A DNA stretch of 64,000 bases from Staphylococcus sp. GTDB lineage: Bacteria > Bacteroidota > Bacteroidia > Bacteroidales > Muribaculaceae. The position numbers were made by a program, and so were the translations under genes. Positions within the stretch are counted from its first letter, which is position 1; every line of letters begins with the position of its first letter. Positions 54,885 to 62,764 of this stretch are shown piece after piece. The DNA lies in contig JAMPDC010000001.1 of the NCBI GenBank assembly GCA_023665865.1, positions 150,134 to 214,133 of the forward strand. The letters are read 5' to 3'. The notes under the pieces are model-generated. The model was given only the letters and a program-made list of their open reading frames with translations. It was not told where the DNA came from and did no database searches.

Positions 54885-54892
54885 CAAAAGTA
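54885..54892 (-). promoter_or_regulatory. -7 box of aroE-comEC
   Basis: TACTTTTG on the minus strand, exact match, about 70 bases before the ATG at 54816. No good -33 element. Confidence 0.45.
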
Positions 54893-54935
54893 AGAATTAT
54901 TTTTGCTCCATAACTACTTTTTCACACCATTTTTT

Positions 54936-55484
54936 TCACTCTGCGACAACACGTCGTGGCAAAGCCGAATGTGGAATAAGCAGAAATGTCAGCCGCTCGC
55001 CTTTCAGAAGATAGATAGTGAAACGCGAAGTGTATTTCACACCAAGCACCTCTGACCATCCTATTGTTTCCGGATCAGGAAGCGGCTCCTCACGCCGTTC
55101 CTCCACCCGGGACTCCTTATCGGCTATCGGCAAAAGCATCCGTCCGGATTTGTTCTTTTCCTTTTCAATCTCACTCTCCTCTTTTGGCAGATAGACAAGA
55201 CGCAGCGATTCACCCTCAGCGATCTCAACTTCCTTGCGCAACACCGACCGGCGCGCTTCAGGCGTGAGCATATAGTAGGTATAGAGAAAGGACATAAGCA
55301 TCGGCACAACAATAAACAGCAACATAAGTGCTATGAAAAGAAATCGTGCGTCAATGACAAATCCAACAGCTACACAAACGAGCAATGGCACGACAATCGT
55401 CCAGCCATAGCGTGGGAGCCAGAGTGAGATCAACACCGAAAGATAATCACCGGAGGTTGTGGTGAAAGGCTGAGTCTTTTTCAA
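54936..55484 (-). CDS. Hypothetical two-helix membrane protein
   Basis: 182 residues. Two adjacent hydrophobic segments (about 27-45 and 47-70) and a cytoplasmic charged tail (KEESEIEKEKNKSG, VEERREEPLPDPE) with a final beta-like part, WSEVLGVKYTSRFTIYLLKGERLTFLLIPHSALP, reminiscent of YcxB-type C-terminal domains. Start is TTG at 55484 (no ATG fits). It follows aguB by 30 bp and may be co-transcribed. Function unknown. Confidence 0.7.
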   Translation of the reverse strand: MKKTQPFTTTSGDYLSVLISLWLPRYGWTIVVPLLVCVAVGFVIDARFLFIALMLLFIVVPMLMSFLYTYYMLTPEARRSVLRKEVEIAEGESLRLVYLPKEESEIEKEKNKSGRMLLPIADKESRVEERREEPLPDPETIGWSEVLGVKYTSRFTIYLLKGERLTFLLIPHSALPRRVVAE

Positions 55485-55514
55485 AAGCTTATTGTTAATG
55501 TTTTTGTGTGGATA

Positions 55515-56390
55515 CTAATCTATGAAGCGGCGTGTCAAATCGCCATAGTTCTCAATACGTCTGTCACGGAGGAAAGGCCACCAACGGCGCACCTGCTCAG
55601 AGCGTTTCATATCCACCTCGACAATAGTCTCTGCCTCCTCGCTGTCCGGCGCAAGATACAGAAGCTCACCTTGAGGCCCGGCGATAAAACTTGAGCCCCA
55701 GAAAGTGATACCGTTTGTAGCGCCTGAAGGATCCGGCTCATGCCCCACTCTGTTGACAGTGACGACAGGAAGACCGTTGGCCACAGCATGGCCACGCTGC
55801 ACAGTGATCCAAGCTTCACGCTGACGTGACTTCTCTTCAGGGGTATCACTGCTCTCCCAGCCGATAGCAGTAGGATAGATCAGCATCTCCGCTCCATTCA
55901 TAGCCATCAGTCGCGCAGCCTCCGGATACCACTGATCCCAGCAGACAAGCACACCGAGACGGCCGAGTAAGGTATCTATCGGTTTGAAACCGAGATCACC
56001 GGGCGTGAAATAGAACTTCTCATAATATGCCGGATCATCGGGGATATGCATCTTGCGATATTTACCCGCCAGCGAGCCGTCTGCATCAAAGACAAGCGAG
56101 GTATTATGGTAAAGACCGGCTGCGCGGCGCTCGAATAATGAGGTTACGAGTACCACACCGGCCTGACGCGCCACTGAGGAGTAGAAGTCGACTGACGGCG
56201 AATCAAGCGCGACTGCCAGATCAAAGTTATCGACTGATTCAACCTGACAGAAATACAGCGAATCATGCAGTTCCTGGAGCACGACGAGTTGGGCGCCTTC
56301 CGCTGCGAGCCGGCAGATCTTATCGCCAAGCCGACGGCGGTTGTTTTCGATATCCACAGTGTTGTGCTGCTGAATTATTCCTATCTTCAT
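55515..56390 (-). CDS. aguB: N-carbamoylputrescine amidase
   Basis: 291-residue nitrilase-family enzyme. Glu in LQELHDSLYFCQ, Lys in KYRKMHIPDDPAYYEKFYF and Cys in LVCWDQWYPEAARLMA form the triad; DDPAYYEKFYFTPGD and the tail are characteristic of the plant/bacterial carbamoylputrescine amidases. It completes agmatine-to-putrescine conversion with aguA 123 bp upstream. Confidence 0.93.
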   Translation of the reverse strand: MKIGIIQQHNTVDIENNRRRLGDKICRLAAEGAQLVVLQELHDSLYFCQVESVDNFDLAVALDSPSVDFYSSVARQAGVVLVTSLFERRAAGLYHNTSLVFDADGSLAGKYRKMHIPDDPAYYEKFYFTPGDLGFKPIDTLLGRLGVLVCWDQWYPEAARLMAMNGAEMLIYPTAIGWESSDTPEEKSRQREAWITVQRGHAVANGLPVVTVNRVGHEPDPSGATNGITFWGSSFIAGPQGELLYLAPDSEEAETIVEVDMKRSEQVRRWWPFLRDRRIENYGDLTRRFID

Positions 56391-56513
56391 GTCTAATTAA
56401 TTTAATGCTATATATCTTATATCTATTTGCTCCGTTTGAGCTATGATTTTCATCGAAAACAGCTCGGGCAAAGCCACACTGTCCCCCGGTTGTTAGGCAG
56501 AGGGAAAAATATT

Positions 56514-57617
56514 TCAGCCAAGAGTCGTATTTTCCACCCAGCAACCATTCTCAATTCCTGCGATGGCACCGACAGGAAACTGCATCGTCACGCAATGGAG
56601 CGACCCATGTTGTCTGATGAGGGCACGGCAATCAATACCGACAACCTCATGCTCCGGGAAAGAGATCTTGAGTGTCTGCGATGCAAGATAGTCTTTCTTA
56701 GGCTGTCCATAGACCGGGAGAAGGATCTGTTTCGGCGTGATTAGAAAGTTCGCATAGGTTGCCGGGAGTATCTCGCCATCCATCTCGATAGTGTCGGGAA
56801 GAGGAAGTTCGATGAGATTATATGGAAGTCCGTCGGGTGTGCGAAGAGTCGAAAGCTCTTCAGCCATTTTGACAAGACCGGCATAGTTAGGCCCCTCGGG
56901 CTCACCTGCGCCACAATAGACTATGGTATTGTCCGGCGCCAGACGAGCTAATGTATCTATATGGCTGTCCGTATCATCTCCGGCAAGCGCACCATGATGC
57001 AACCACAACTGATGGACGAACCCGAATGTCTCAGCAAGATAAGCGGAAATCTCATTGCGGTCTGACTGACCGTTGCGGTTAGGAGACAACAGACATTCGG
57101 CTGTGGTCAGCAATGTGCCGTTGCCATCCGACTCTACAGAGCCTCCCTCAAGGACAAAATTCAAACGATTTTCAAGAGGTGCAGCCATAAAGCCATCTGC
57201 TGACAGCCTGGAATTAATCAGATTATCCTTGTCGGCTGCAAACTTGAGGCCCCAACCGTTAAACTTGAAGTCGAGCAAACGAAGCGAGCCGTTGGCCTCA
57301 ACAGTCAATGCTCCGAAATCACGGGCCCATGTATCATTCGTGGGCATATCCACAAACTTCACCCTGCGCGGATCGAAGTCCTGAGCTTTGACCGACTCCA
57401 GACACAGAGATGCCGGGCCCACCAGAAGCACACATTCCTCGCGGGAAATAGCCTTTACAATCTCGGCGATACAGGCCCTCGCCTCGTCGAGCATATAGTT
57501 CCAATCCGTCTCCTCATGCGGCCATGCGAGCAAGACGCAATCATGTCTTTCCCATTCAGCAGGGAAACGGCGCAACGACACCGGAGTGTCGGAAGCTTCA
57601 TTCATCTTCATAGTCAT
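56514..57617 (-). CDS. aguA: Agmatine deiminase
   Basis: 367 residues, peptidyl-arginine-deiminase fold. MPTNDTWARDFGAL, VLEGGSVESDGNGTLLTT, HHGALAGDDTDSHIDTLARL and the catalytic Cys in RQHGSLHCVTMQFP are conserved. Converts agmatine to N-carbamoylputrescine. The second ATG at 57605, which overlaps the stop of the upstream gene as ATGAATGA, is an equally good start. Confidence 0.95.
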   Translation of the reverse strand: MTMKMNEASDTPVSLRRFPAEWERHDCVLLAWPHEETDWNYMLDEARACIAEIVKAISREECVLLVGPASLCLESVKAQDFDPRRVKFVDMPTNDTWARDFGALTVEANGSLRLLDFKFNGWGLKFAADKDNLINSRLSADGFMAAPLENRLNFVLEGGSVESDGNGTLLTTAECLLSPNRNGQSDRNEISAYLAETFGFVHQLWLHHGALAGDDTDSHIDTLARLAPDNTIVYCGAGEPEGPNYAGLVKMAEELSTLRTPDGLPYNLIELPLPDTIEMDGEILPATYANFLITPKQILLPVYGQPKKDYLASQTLKISFPEHEVVGIDCRALIRQHGSLHCVTMQFPVGAIAGIENGCWVENTTLG

Positions 57618-57837
57618 CTTTCAGATTGTCCCAAATAGAATCCTGGGAATCAAAATATTCTTCACAATAATCAAGAAAACCGCGTTTTTCCGAACTGCCG
57701 ACCTCATCACACCATTCACGGTAACATGCCTTGAGTTCCGGATCCTCATGGACCCGTTTCTTGAACTCGGCCTCTGCAATGTCGGTACTTCCATATTGAT
57801 TAAGCAAGTCGTTGAAAAGGACGGTAATATCTTCCAT
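57598..57837 (-). CDS. Small acidic hypothetical protein upstream of aguA
   Basis: 79 residues from the ATG at 57837 (MEDITVLFNDLL); an in-frame extension to 57876 is less likely. Very acidic C-terminus (DSQDSIWDNLKDDYEDE), with a helical middle containing two Cys (KACYREWCDEVGSSE). No signal or membrane segment. Its end overlaps the start of aguA, so translation is coupled. I do not recognise the family. Confidence 0.75.
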   Translation of the reverse strand: MEDITVLFNDLLNQYGSTDIAEAEFKKRVHEDPELKACYREWCDEVGSSEKRGFLDYCEEYFDSQDSIWDNLKDDYEDE

Positions 57838-57951
57838 TTTAATTAGTTTTAGGGTAAGATGATGAAAATAAGTCAACGGTCATTATTCCACACAATGCCT
57901 GTGTTCCGTTAAGTTTTTAGCTAAATTTAACAGTTATATGATTTCCAGTTT

Positions 57952-57983
57952 CAAATTTATACCATTGCTTTGAATTGAGCAAA
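57952..57983 (-). promoter_or_regulatory. Promoter of the aguA operon
   Basis: On the minus strand TTTG (57980-57983), 20 bases, then TAAATTTG (57952-57959), full match. Leader of about 108 bases before the ATG at 57837. Confidence 0.7.
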
Positions 57984-58070
57984 TTTTTAATGTTTAAAAT
58001 CCCAAATCTTCAACCTTTTAAGCCTAAAAAATGTTGTTTATGACAAATATCCACTCAAATTAAAGTTTAT

Positions 58071-58769
58071 ATGAAAAAACTGATGGGACTGATGTTGCTG
58101 CTCGCAAGTGTGTTGACAGGGTGTAGTCCTTTTAACCTCGTCACGAGTACGACATACAACGATGCCAATCTGCGCAACTATTCAACGTTTCGCATCGTCA
58201 CCCCCGACGATGGCAAAATGCCTCCCGGCATGACGATGGTGACCTACTACAATATCGAGGCCGCTATACGCGAACAGATGGTCGAACGAGGGTTCACGGA
58301 AGATCCTGCTTCTCCACTGTTGATCAACATTGGCCTGACCGTTAAAAATGAAATCGCAACCGAACCGATGCTACCCCCCGCGCCGGCTCCGGCTCCCATG
58401 CCGGCTCCCATGCCACCGCCTGCTCCCGGCCCGCACCCCGGAGGCCCACACCCGGCACCCGGCCCTCATCCTCATTTCTGGGGTCCTGCGTATGGTGGAG
58501 TAGCTCCGTGGTTCATGTATCCACGAGCCAACTACTGGCCGCCATACAATCCTGACGCACAAGTCATCACCGGCATCTACCGCGAAGGCGTACTCACTAT
58601 GGATATGATCAATCTTGACGAAAAACTGCCGCTCTACTCATCATCGGTAGGTACGATTCTCGACAGCGGCGACTCTCAATTCCGGAATCTCAAGGGCATA
58701 GCTGAAGCTGTCTCCACATTGTTCTCGAAATTCCCTGTGCCGCTGCTTCCGCAATACAGAGGCAAGTAA
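58071..58769 (+). CDS. DUF4136-family lipoprotein with a proline-rich insert
   Basis: 232 residues. Signal with a lipobox LTGC (Cys18). NLVTSTTYNDANLRNYSTFRIVTPD and the region with REQMVERGFTEDP are the DUF4136 pattern; ALSTLFSKFP-type end. Between about 104 and 145 is an unusual insert of Pro, Ala, His and Gly (PAPMPAPMPPPAPGPHPGG and APGPHPHFWGP). Expected at the outer or inner membrane. No confident promoter in the 230-bp upstream gap. Confidence 0.78.
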   Translation: MKKLMGLMLLLASVLTGCSPFNLVTSTTYNDANLRNYSTFRIVTPDDGKMPPGMTMVTYYNIEAAIREQMVERGFTEDPASPLLINIGLTVKNEIATEPMLPPAPAPAPMPAPMPPPAPGPHPGGPHPAPGPHPHFWGPAYGGVAPWFMYPRANYWPPYNPDAQVITGIYREGVLTMDMINLDEKLPLYSSSVGTILDSGDSQFRNLKGIAEAVSTLFSKFPVPLLPQYRGK

Positions 58770-58773
58770 AGCT

Positions 58774-59289
58774 TCAGGACTGACGCCGGCGCAGTGTCAG
58801 AAATTCATAGGCGACTCCTGATCGGGGATCCTCTCGGCTGAACTCCACCGTGGAGGGCATAACCCATCCGTCGTCGACAAGATCAGGGAAAAACGTATCT
58901 GCATCACAGATATCGGCATCTATCAAAGTCAGTTCGACCTTTGAAGCATGAGGGAGCGCCTGACGATAGATTTCCCCACCGCCGATGATGAAACATTCCG
59001 GGGAGGTTCTGCACATAGCCAGAGCCTCCTCCAATGATTCAGCCCTCTCAATCCCCTCGGCAGTATAGGCCGGATTGCGGGTGATCACAATATTGCGTCG
59101 TCCCGGAAGCGCTCCTTTCGGGAAAGATTCAAACGTCTTGCGTCCCATTATGATAGGATGGCCCATGGTGAGCGACTTGAAACGCTTCAGATCATCGCTT
59201 ATATGGAAGAGCAGGTCACCGCGGCGTCCGATTGCCATATTTCGGGTGACAGCAACTATTATCGTTACTTCTGCCGGCTGTTTTGTCAT
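58774..59289 (-). CDS. folA: Dihydrofolate reductase
   Basis: 171 residues. [50 protein letters not shown] covers the family N-terminus, with the catalytic Asp in HISDD and the NADPH-binding MGRKTF and RRNIVITRN. Regenerates tetrahydrofolate used by ThyA. Overlaps thyA by 4 bp, and ends 4 bp from the DUF4136 stop. Confidence 0.96.
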   Translation of the reverse strand: MTKQPAEVTIIVAVTRNMAIGRRGDLLFHISDDLKRFKSLTMGHPIIMGRKTFESFPKGALPGRRNIVITRNPAYTAEGIERAESLEEALAMCRTSPECFIIGGGEIYRQALPHASKVELTLIDADICDADTFFPDLVDDGWVMPSTVEFSREDPRSGVAYEFLTLRRRQS

Positions 59290-60080
59290 ACTGCAACTGT
59301 GGCTTTGATATGTGGCTGAGCTTCATAGTCACGAAGCTCAAAATCCTCATATTTGAAATCAAAAATATTCTTCACATCCGGATTGATGTGCATGGTGGGC
59401 AACTTGCCGGGTGTACGGGCCAGCTGAGTCTTCACCTGCTCGAAATGATTGTGATAGATGTGGGTATCCCCAAGCGTATGCACGAACTCACCCGGTTTCA
59501 GGCCTGTCACCTGCGCAACCATCATCAGCAATAAAGCGTATGACGCTATATTGAAGGGCACACCAAGGAAACAATCGGCACTGCGCTGATAGAGCATGAG
59601 CGAAAGTCGGCCGTCAGCCACATAGAACTGAAACAGAAGATGGCACGGAGGCAGAGCCATGTCCGGGACAGAGGCTACATTCCATGCGCTCACGATGATA
59701 CGGCGGGACTCCGGATTGTTCTTTATGGTCTCTATCACTTCTGCGATCTGATCGATATGACCTCCGTTATAGTCGGGCCATGACCTCCATTGGTAACCAT
59801 AGACGGGGCCAAGCTCTCCATCCGGAGAAGCCCATTCATTCCATATCCTGACTCCGTTTTCCTGTAGATAACGCACATTGGTGTCACCTTTCAGAAACCA
59901 AAGGAGCTCATGGATGATTGACTTCAGGTGGAGCTTCTTGGTCGTCAGCAACGGGAAACCTTTACTAAGGTCAAAACGCATCTGATAGCCGAATATGCTG
60001 CGTGTTCCCGTGCCGGTCCTGTCACCGCGGTCAACGCCTTCGCTCATTATCTTGTCAAGAAGTTCGAGATATTGTTTCAT
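59286..60080 (-). CDS. thyA: Thymidylate synthase
   Basis: 264 residues. [12 protein letters not shown], the active-site Cys in [35 protein letters not shown] and [10 protein letters not shown]. Methylates dUMP with methylene-tetrahydrofolate. Followed directly by folA, the standard thyA-folA pair. Confidence 0.98.
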   Translation of the reverse strand: MKQYLELLDKIMSEGVDRGDRTGTGTRSIFGYQMRFDLSKGFPLLTTKKLHLKSIIHELLWFLKGDTNVRYLQENGVRIWNEWASPDGELGPVYGYQWRSWPDYNGGHIDQIAEVIETIKNNPESRRIIVSAWNVASVPDMALPPCHLLFQFYVADGRLSLMLYQRSADCFLGVPFNIASYALLLMMVAQVTGLKPGEFVHTLGDTHIYHNHFEQVKTQLARTPGKLPTMHINPDVKNIFDFKYEDFELRDYEAQPHIKATVAV

Positions 60081-60114
60081 GAATCAAATTCCATTTTTAT
60101 TTTGTAACAACAGC

Positions 60115-61692
60115 TTATGCAAGTCCGCCAACCATTATAGCTTTAGGAGCTGACGGGCAAACATATTGACACGATCCGCACCCTATACACTTATCGGGAT
60201 CTACCACTGGATATGGCCCCCGTGCCTCATCGCCTCCCGGTATCATTGTGATGGCCCCTGAAGGACAACGGCGCGAGCAAGCGCCACAATTCACTCCTTG
60301 CGAATACGAAATGCAGAGATTACGGTCAGTCACGGCAAGACCGACACGCGAACGATGTTTCTCGGATACGGTCAGAGGGTGTAAAGCTTCAGTCGGACAT
60401 AGATTCGAACAGAGCGTGCAGTCATATATGCACCACGATGAATTGAAGTCCATCACCGGATGGAGCGCACGGAGCAAACCGAATTCTTTGAGAGATACCT
60501 TGATGACTTTCTGAGGGCAACGGTCGATACAGAGTCCGCACCCTGTGCAACGGTCAAGAAATTCCCTCCTGGATTTGACCCCGGGCGGAGTCACCGCGAG
60601 GAGGTTACGGCGATCAGATGCCTGCTGCATACCTTCGACCTTTTCCACCGCTTTTGCAGCCTTAGCCGCCACGGGGACTGCAGCAGCGATCAGACCAATC
60701 GAGAGGAACTTACGTCTGTCGAGCGGTACCGCCGGTTTCAAATTGGCGGTCTGTTTATCTGATGCAGCAGTCTTCTCTGCGCTCATCCCTACCTGTCCGT
60801 CGCCGCAACCGGCAGCCGAACCGGCAATCGGATTTTTCACACGCTGCATCAACGGTATGGAGAGCTGATGGCGATTGTAGGTATATGATATGGCATCCGC
60901 CGGACACACCGGTAGACAATCAAAACACACCACACAACGCGATGTATCGACGACATGGCTCTGAAGATCTATACAAGATGCTTTGCACACATGCTCACAT
61001 TTACGACACTGGATACACTTATCCGTATTGATGTCAATGCGGAATATGGAATAGTTCGAGATAAAACTAAGAGTAGTGCCTACGGGACAGACGGTGTTGC
61101 AAAACGTGCGGCCATTCCTGAAGGCAAGCACACTGATCGTGAGCATTGTCACAATGGTAATCACAAGCCCGAGCATTGATGCAAGCCCGATTTTGACCGG
61201 CGGATATGAGTAGAAATCATTCCAGACATTAAGAATCATCCCCCAGGCAGGCCTGAGAACCTCCATGGCAAACCGGCCGAATATGCTGTAGGGATCCAGA
61301 AGGCTTGTGACTGCCGAGACTCCAAGCACAATGGAAAGCGCCACGATAAAAAGCATGATGCGGCGCAGGCGGGTCAGCGGGAGACTGTAATGGTAATGCC
61401 AACGGGCCCTCACCCGTCCGAGGCGAGGCAATCTGGCGCAGATATCCTGAAAGGTGCCGAGTGGACAGACAGTCGAACAATAGACGCGGCCAAATATCAA
61501 GGTGACGAGGAGCCAGACGACAAATGTTGTCATCGCAAACGCCATCGCAGCCGGAAGCAGTTGCACCTTTGCAAGCCACGCAGCCATCGCCGGAAGCTCC
61601 ATGCCGAAATCAGCAAAAAGCCCGACAAGCAGCGAGAACGCTGCAACCGCAACAACTATGCGCGAAATCCTGAGTATATTAGCCGGGACCAT
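60115..61692 (-). CDS. NapH-NapG-like fusion: multi-heme-free Fe-S electron-transfer protein with internal Tat signal
   Basis: 525 residues from ATG 61692 (MVPANILRIS). The N-half has about five membrane helices, CxxxCP pairs near 72 and 198 (YCSTVCPLG, FCNTVCPVG) and two 4Fe-4S clusters (CIQCRKCEHVC near 226; CVVCFDCLPVC near 253), as in NapH/quinol-oxidising proteins. Then a Tat-like RRKFLSIG at about 326-333 with a hydrophobic stretch, and a C-half with four more 4Fe-4S sites (near 382, 421, 460-474, 502), as in NapG. No nap catalytic gene is present. It overlaps the upstream Fe-S gene by one base. Electron partner unknown. Confidence 0.82.
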   Translation of the reverse strand: MVPANILRISRIVVAVAAFSLLVGLFADFGMELPAMAAWLAKVQLLPAAMAFAMTTFVVWLLVTLIFGRVYCSTVCPLGTFQDICARLPRLGRVRARWHYHYSLPLTRLRRIMLFIVALSIVLGVSAVTSLLDPYSIFGRFAMEVLRPAWGMILNVWNDFYSYPPVKIGLASMLGLVITIVTMLTISVLAFRNGRTFCNTVCPVGTTLSFISNYSIFRIDINTDKCIQCRKCEHVCKASCIDLQSHVVDTSRCVVCFDCLPVCPADAISYTYNRHQLSIPLMQRVKNPIAGSAAGCGDGQVGMSAEKTAASDKQTANLKPAVPLDRRKFLSIGLIAAAVPVAAKAAKAVEKVEGMQQASDRRNLLAVTPPGVKSRREFLDRCTGCGLCIDRCPQKVIKVSLKEFGLLRALHPVMDFNSSWCIYDCTLCSNLCPTEALHPLTVSEKHRSRVGLAVTDRNLCISYSQGVNCGACSRRCPSGAITMIPGGDEARGPYPVVDPDKCIGCGSCQYVCPSAPKAIMVGGLA

Positions 61693-62159
61693 CAAATCTG
61701 TTGACAACGTAAATCGCGCAACACATCCGTGAGCGCTGTAATGTTTGACATCTGTTGAGGTATGTTGATTTTGACCGGACATGTAGGCACACACTGCCCA
61801 CAGCTTATACAATGTTGCGACTGCACTTTATCCGGAAACTTATCCTCATAATCCAAAAGAAATTTCCGTCCTTTTTCAGCGAAATCAGGATCATCGAGAG
61901 CGCCGGGCATGGCACCTTCCCGCAGAGCCCGGTCGACAAAAATAAAATTGCTCGGAATATCGATGCCATAGGGACATGGCATGCAATTATCACAAGCGAC
62001 ACAATCAATCTCACTGAGAGGATGGTAGGCGGAAGCAAGCCGCTCCCCCACACTCCTGACATCGCGCGAGATATCCGGGCGACATGAACTCAGGACCGAA
62101 GGCACAAGCAGCGCGCCTCCGGCTCTCAGGAGCCATTGTCTACGGGTCATATTTTGCAT
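61692..62159 (-). CDS. Tat-exported 4Fe-4S lipoprotein resembling the C-terminal part of aldo/keto reductase-like Fe-S proteins
   Basis: 155 residues. Tat-like TRRQWLLRAGGALLVPS, with LSSC26 as a possible lipobox. Two Fe-S motifs: CVACDNCMPC (C53-x2-C-x2-C-x2-C62) followed by PYGIDIPSNF, and CISCGQCVPTC (C117-C127) followed by PVKINIPQQM. The same arrangement occurs at the C-terminus of aldo/keto reductase proteins with a 4Fe-4S module, but the reductase barrel is absent here. Coupled to the NapH-NapG-like gene (TGATG overlap). The ATG at 62150 is an alternative start. Confidence 0.8.
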   Translation of the reverse strand: MQNMTRRQWLLRAGGALLVPSVLSSCRPDISRDVRSVGERLASAYHPLSEIDCVACDNCMPCPYGIDIPSNFIFVDRALREGAMPGALDDPDFAEKGRKFLLDYEDKFPDKVQSQHCISCGQCVPTCPVKINIPQQMSNITALTDVLRDLRCQQI

Positions 62160-62166
62160 ACTGACG

Positions 62167-62197
62167 CAAAATTAGACAAAATTTTCCAAATGTCAAA
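62167..62197 (-). promoter_or_regulatory. Promoter of the Fe-S module
   Basis: On the minus strand TTTG (62194-62197), 19 bases, then TAATTTTG (62167-62174), full match. The predicted start is 1-3 bases before the ATG at 62159. Confidence 0.7.
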
Positions 62198-62212
62198 CGT
62201 AAAATCACACAG

Positions 62213-62247
62213 GGACTCCGCCACACTCCCCTCCATGCAAGGAGTCC
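62213..62247 (-). terminator. Hairpin downstream of ispF
   Basis: GGACTCC (62213-62219) and GGAGTCC (62241-62247) pair, loop 21 bases. Little T-run follows on the minus strand, so termination may be weak. Confidence 0.4.
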
Positions 62248-62256
62248 GCCCAGCCG

Positions 62257-62742
62257 TCAACGGCCCATATCGGTGAGCGTGGCTACAGCCATGGCTGAGA
62301 TGCCCTCACCGCGACCCTCGAAGCCAAGACGCTCTGTGGTAGTGGCCTTGACCGATACACAATCGGCCGGAATATTCAGATCAGCAGCGATATTGGCTAT
62401 CATCTGCGGGATATATGTCAGCAATTTGGGGCGTTGGGCTATGATGGTCACATCAACATTGTTGACAGTCATATTTTTCTCACCGATAATCTCTATCACA
62501 CGGCGGAGAAGCACCCGCGAATCTGCGCCCCTATATTCTTCGGCCGTATCAGGGAAGTGATAACCTATATCACGCATGGCAGCAGCGCCAAGCAACGCAT
62601 CGGATAGCGCATGGAGCGCCACATCTGCATCGCTGTGTCCGAGCAATCCTTTCTCATAAGGGATTTTCACTCCACACAGTATCAAATCCCTGTCTTCGAC
62701 AAGACGATGGACATCATAGCCCATACCGGTGCGTATCATCAT
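62257..62742 (-). CDS. ispF: 2-C-methyl-D-erythritol 2,4-cyclodiphosphate synthase
   Basis: 161 residues. The zinc ligands are visible in [15 protein letters not shown] and [17 protein letters not shown], with the tail [20 protein letters not shown]-pathway cyclase. It starts 22 bp after porV; there is no ispD or ispE beside it. Confidence 0.97.
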   Translation of the reverse strand: MMIRTGMGYDVHRLVEDRDLILCGVKIPYEKGLLGHSDADVALHALSDALLGAAAMRDIGYHFPDTAEEYRGADSRVLLRRVIEIIGEKNMTVNNVDVTIIAQRPKLLTYIPQMIANIAADLNIPADCVSVKATTTERLGFEGRGEGISAMAVATLTDMGR

Positions 62743-62764
62743 ATCTTTATCCTTAAAACAGGTA

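Noticed and set aside
61693-61812. 40-residue extension of the NapH-NapG-like protein to 61812
   Set aside because: It overlaps the upstream Fe-S gene in another frame; the TGATG start at 61692 gives a sound N-terminus.
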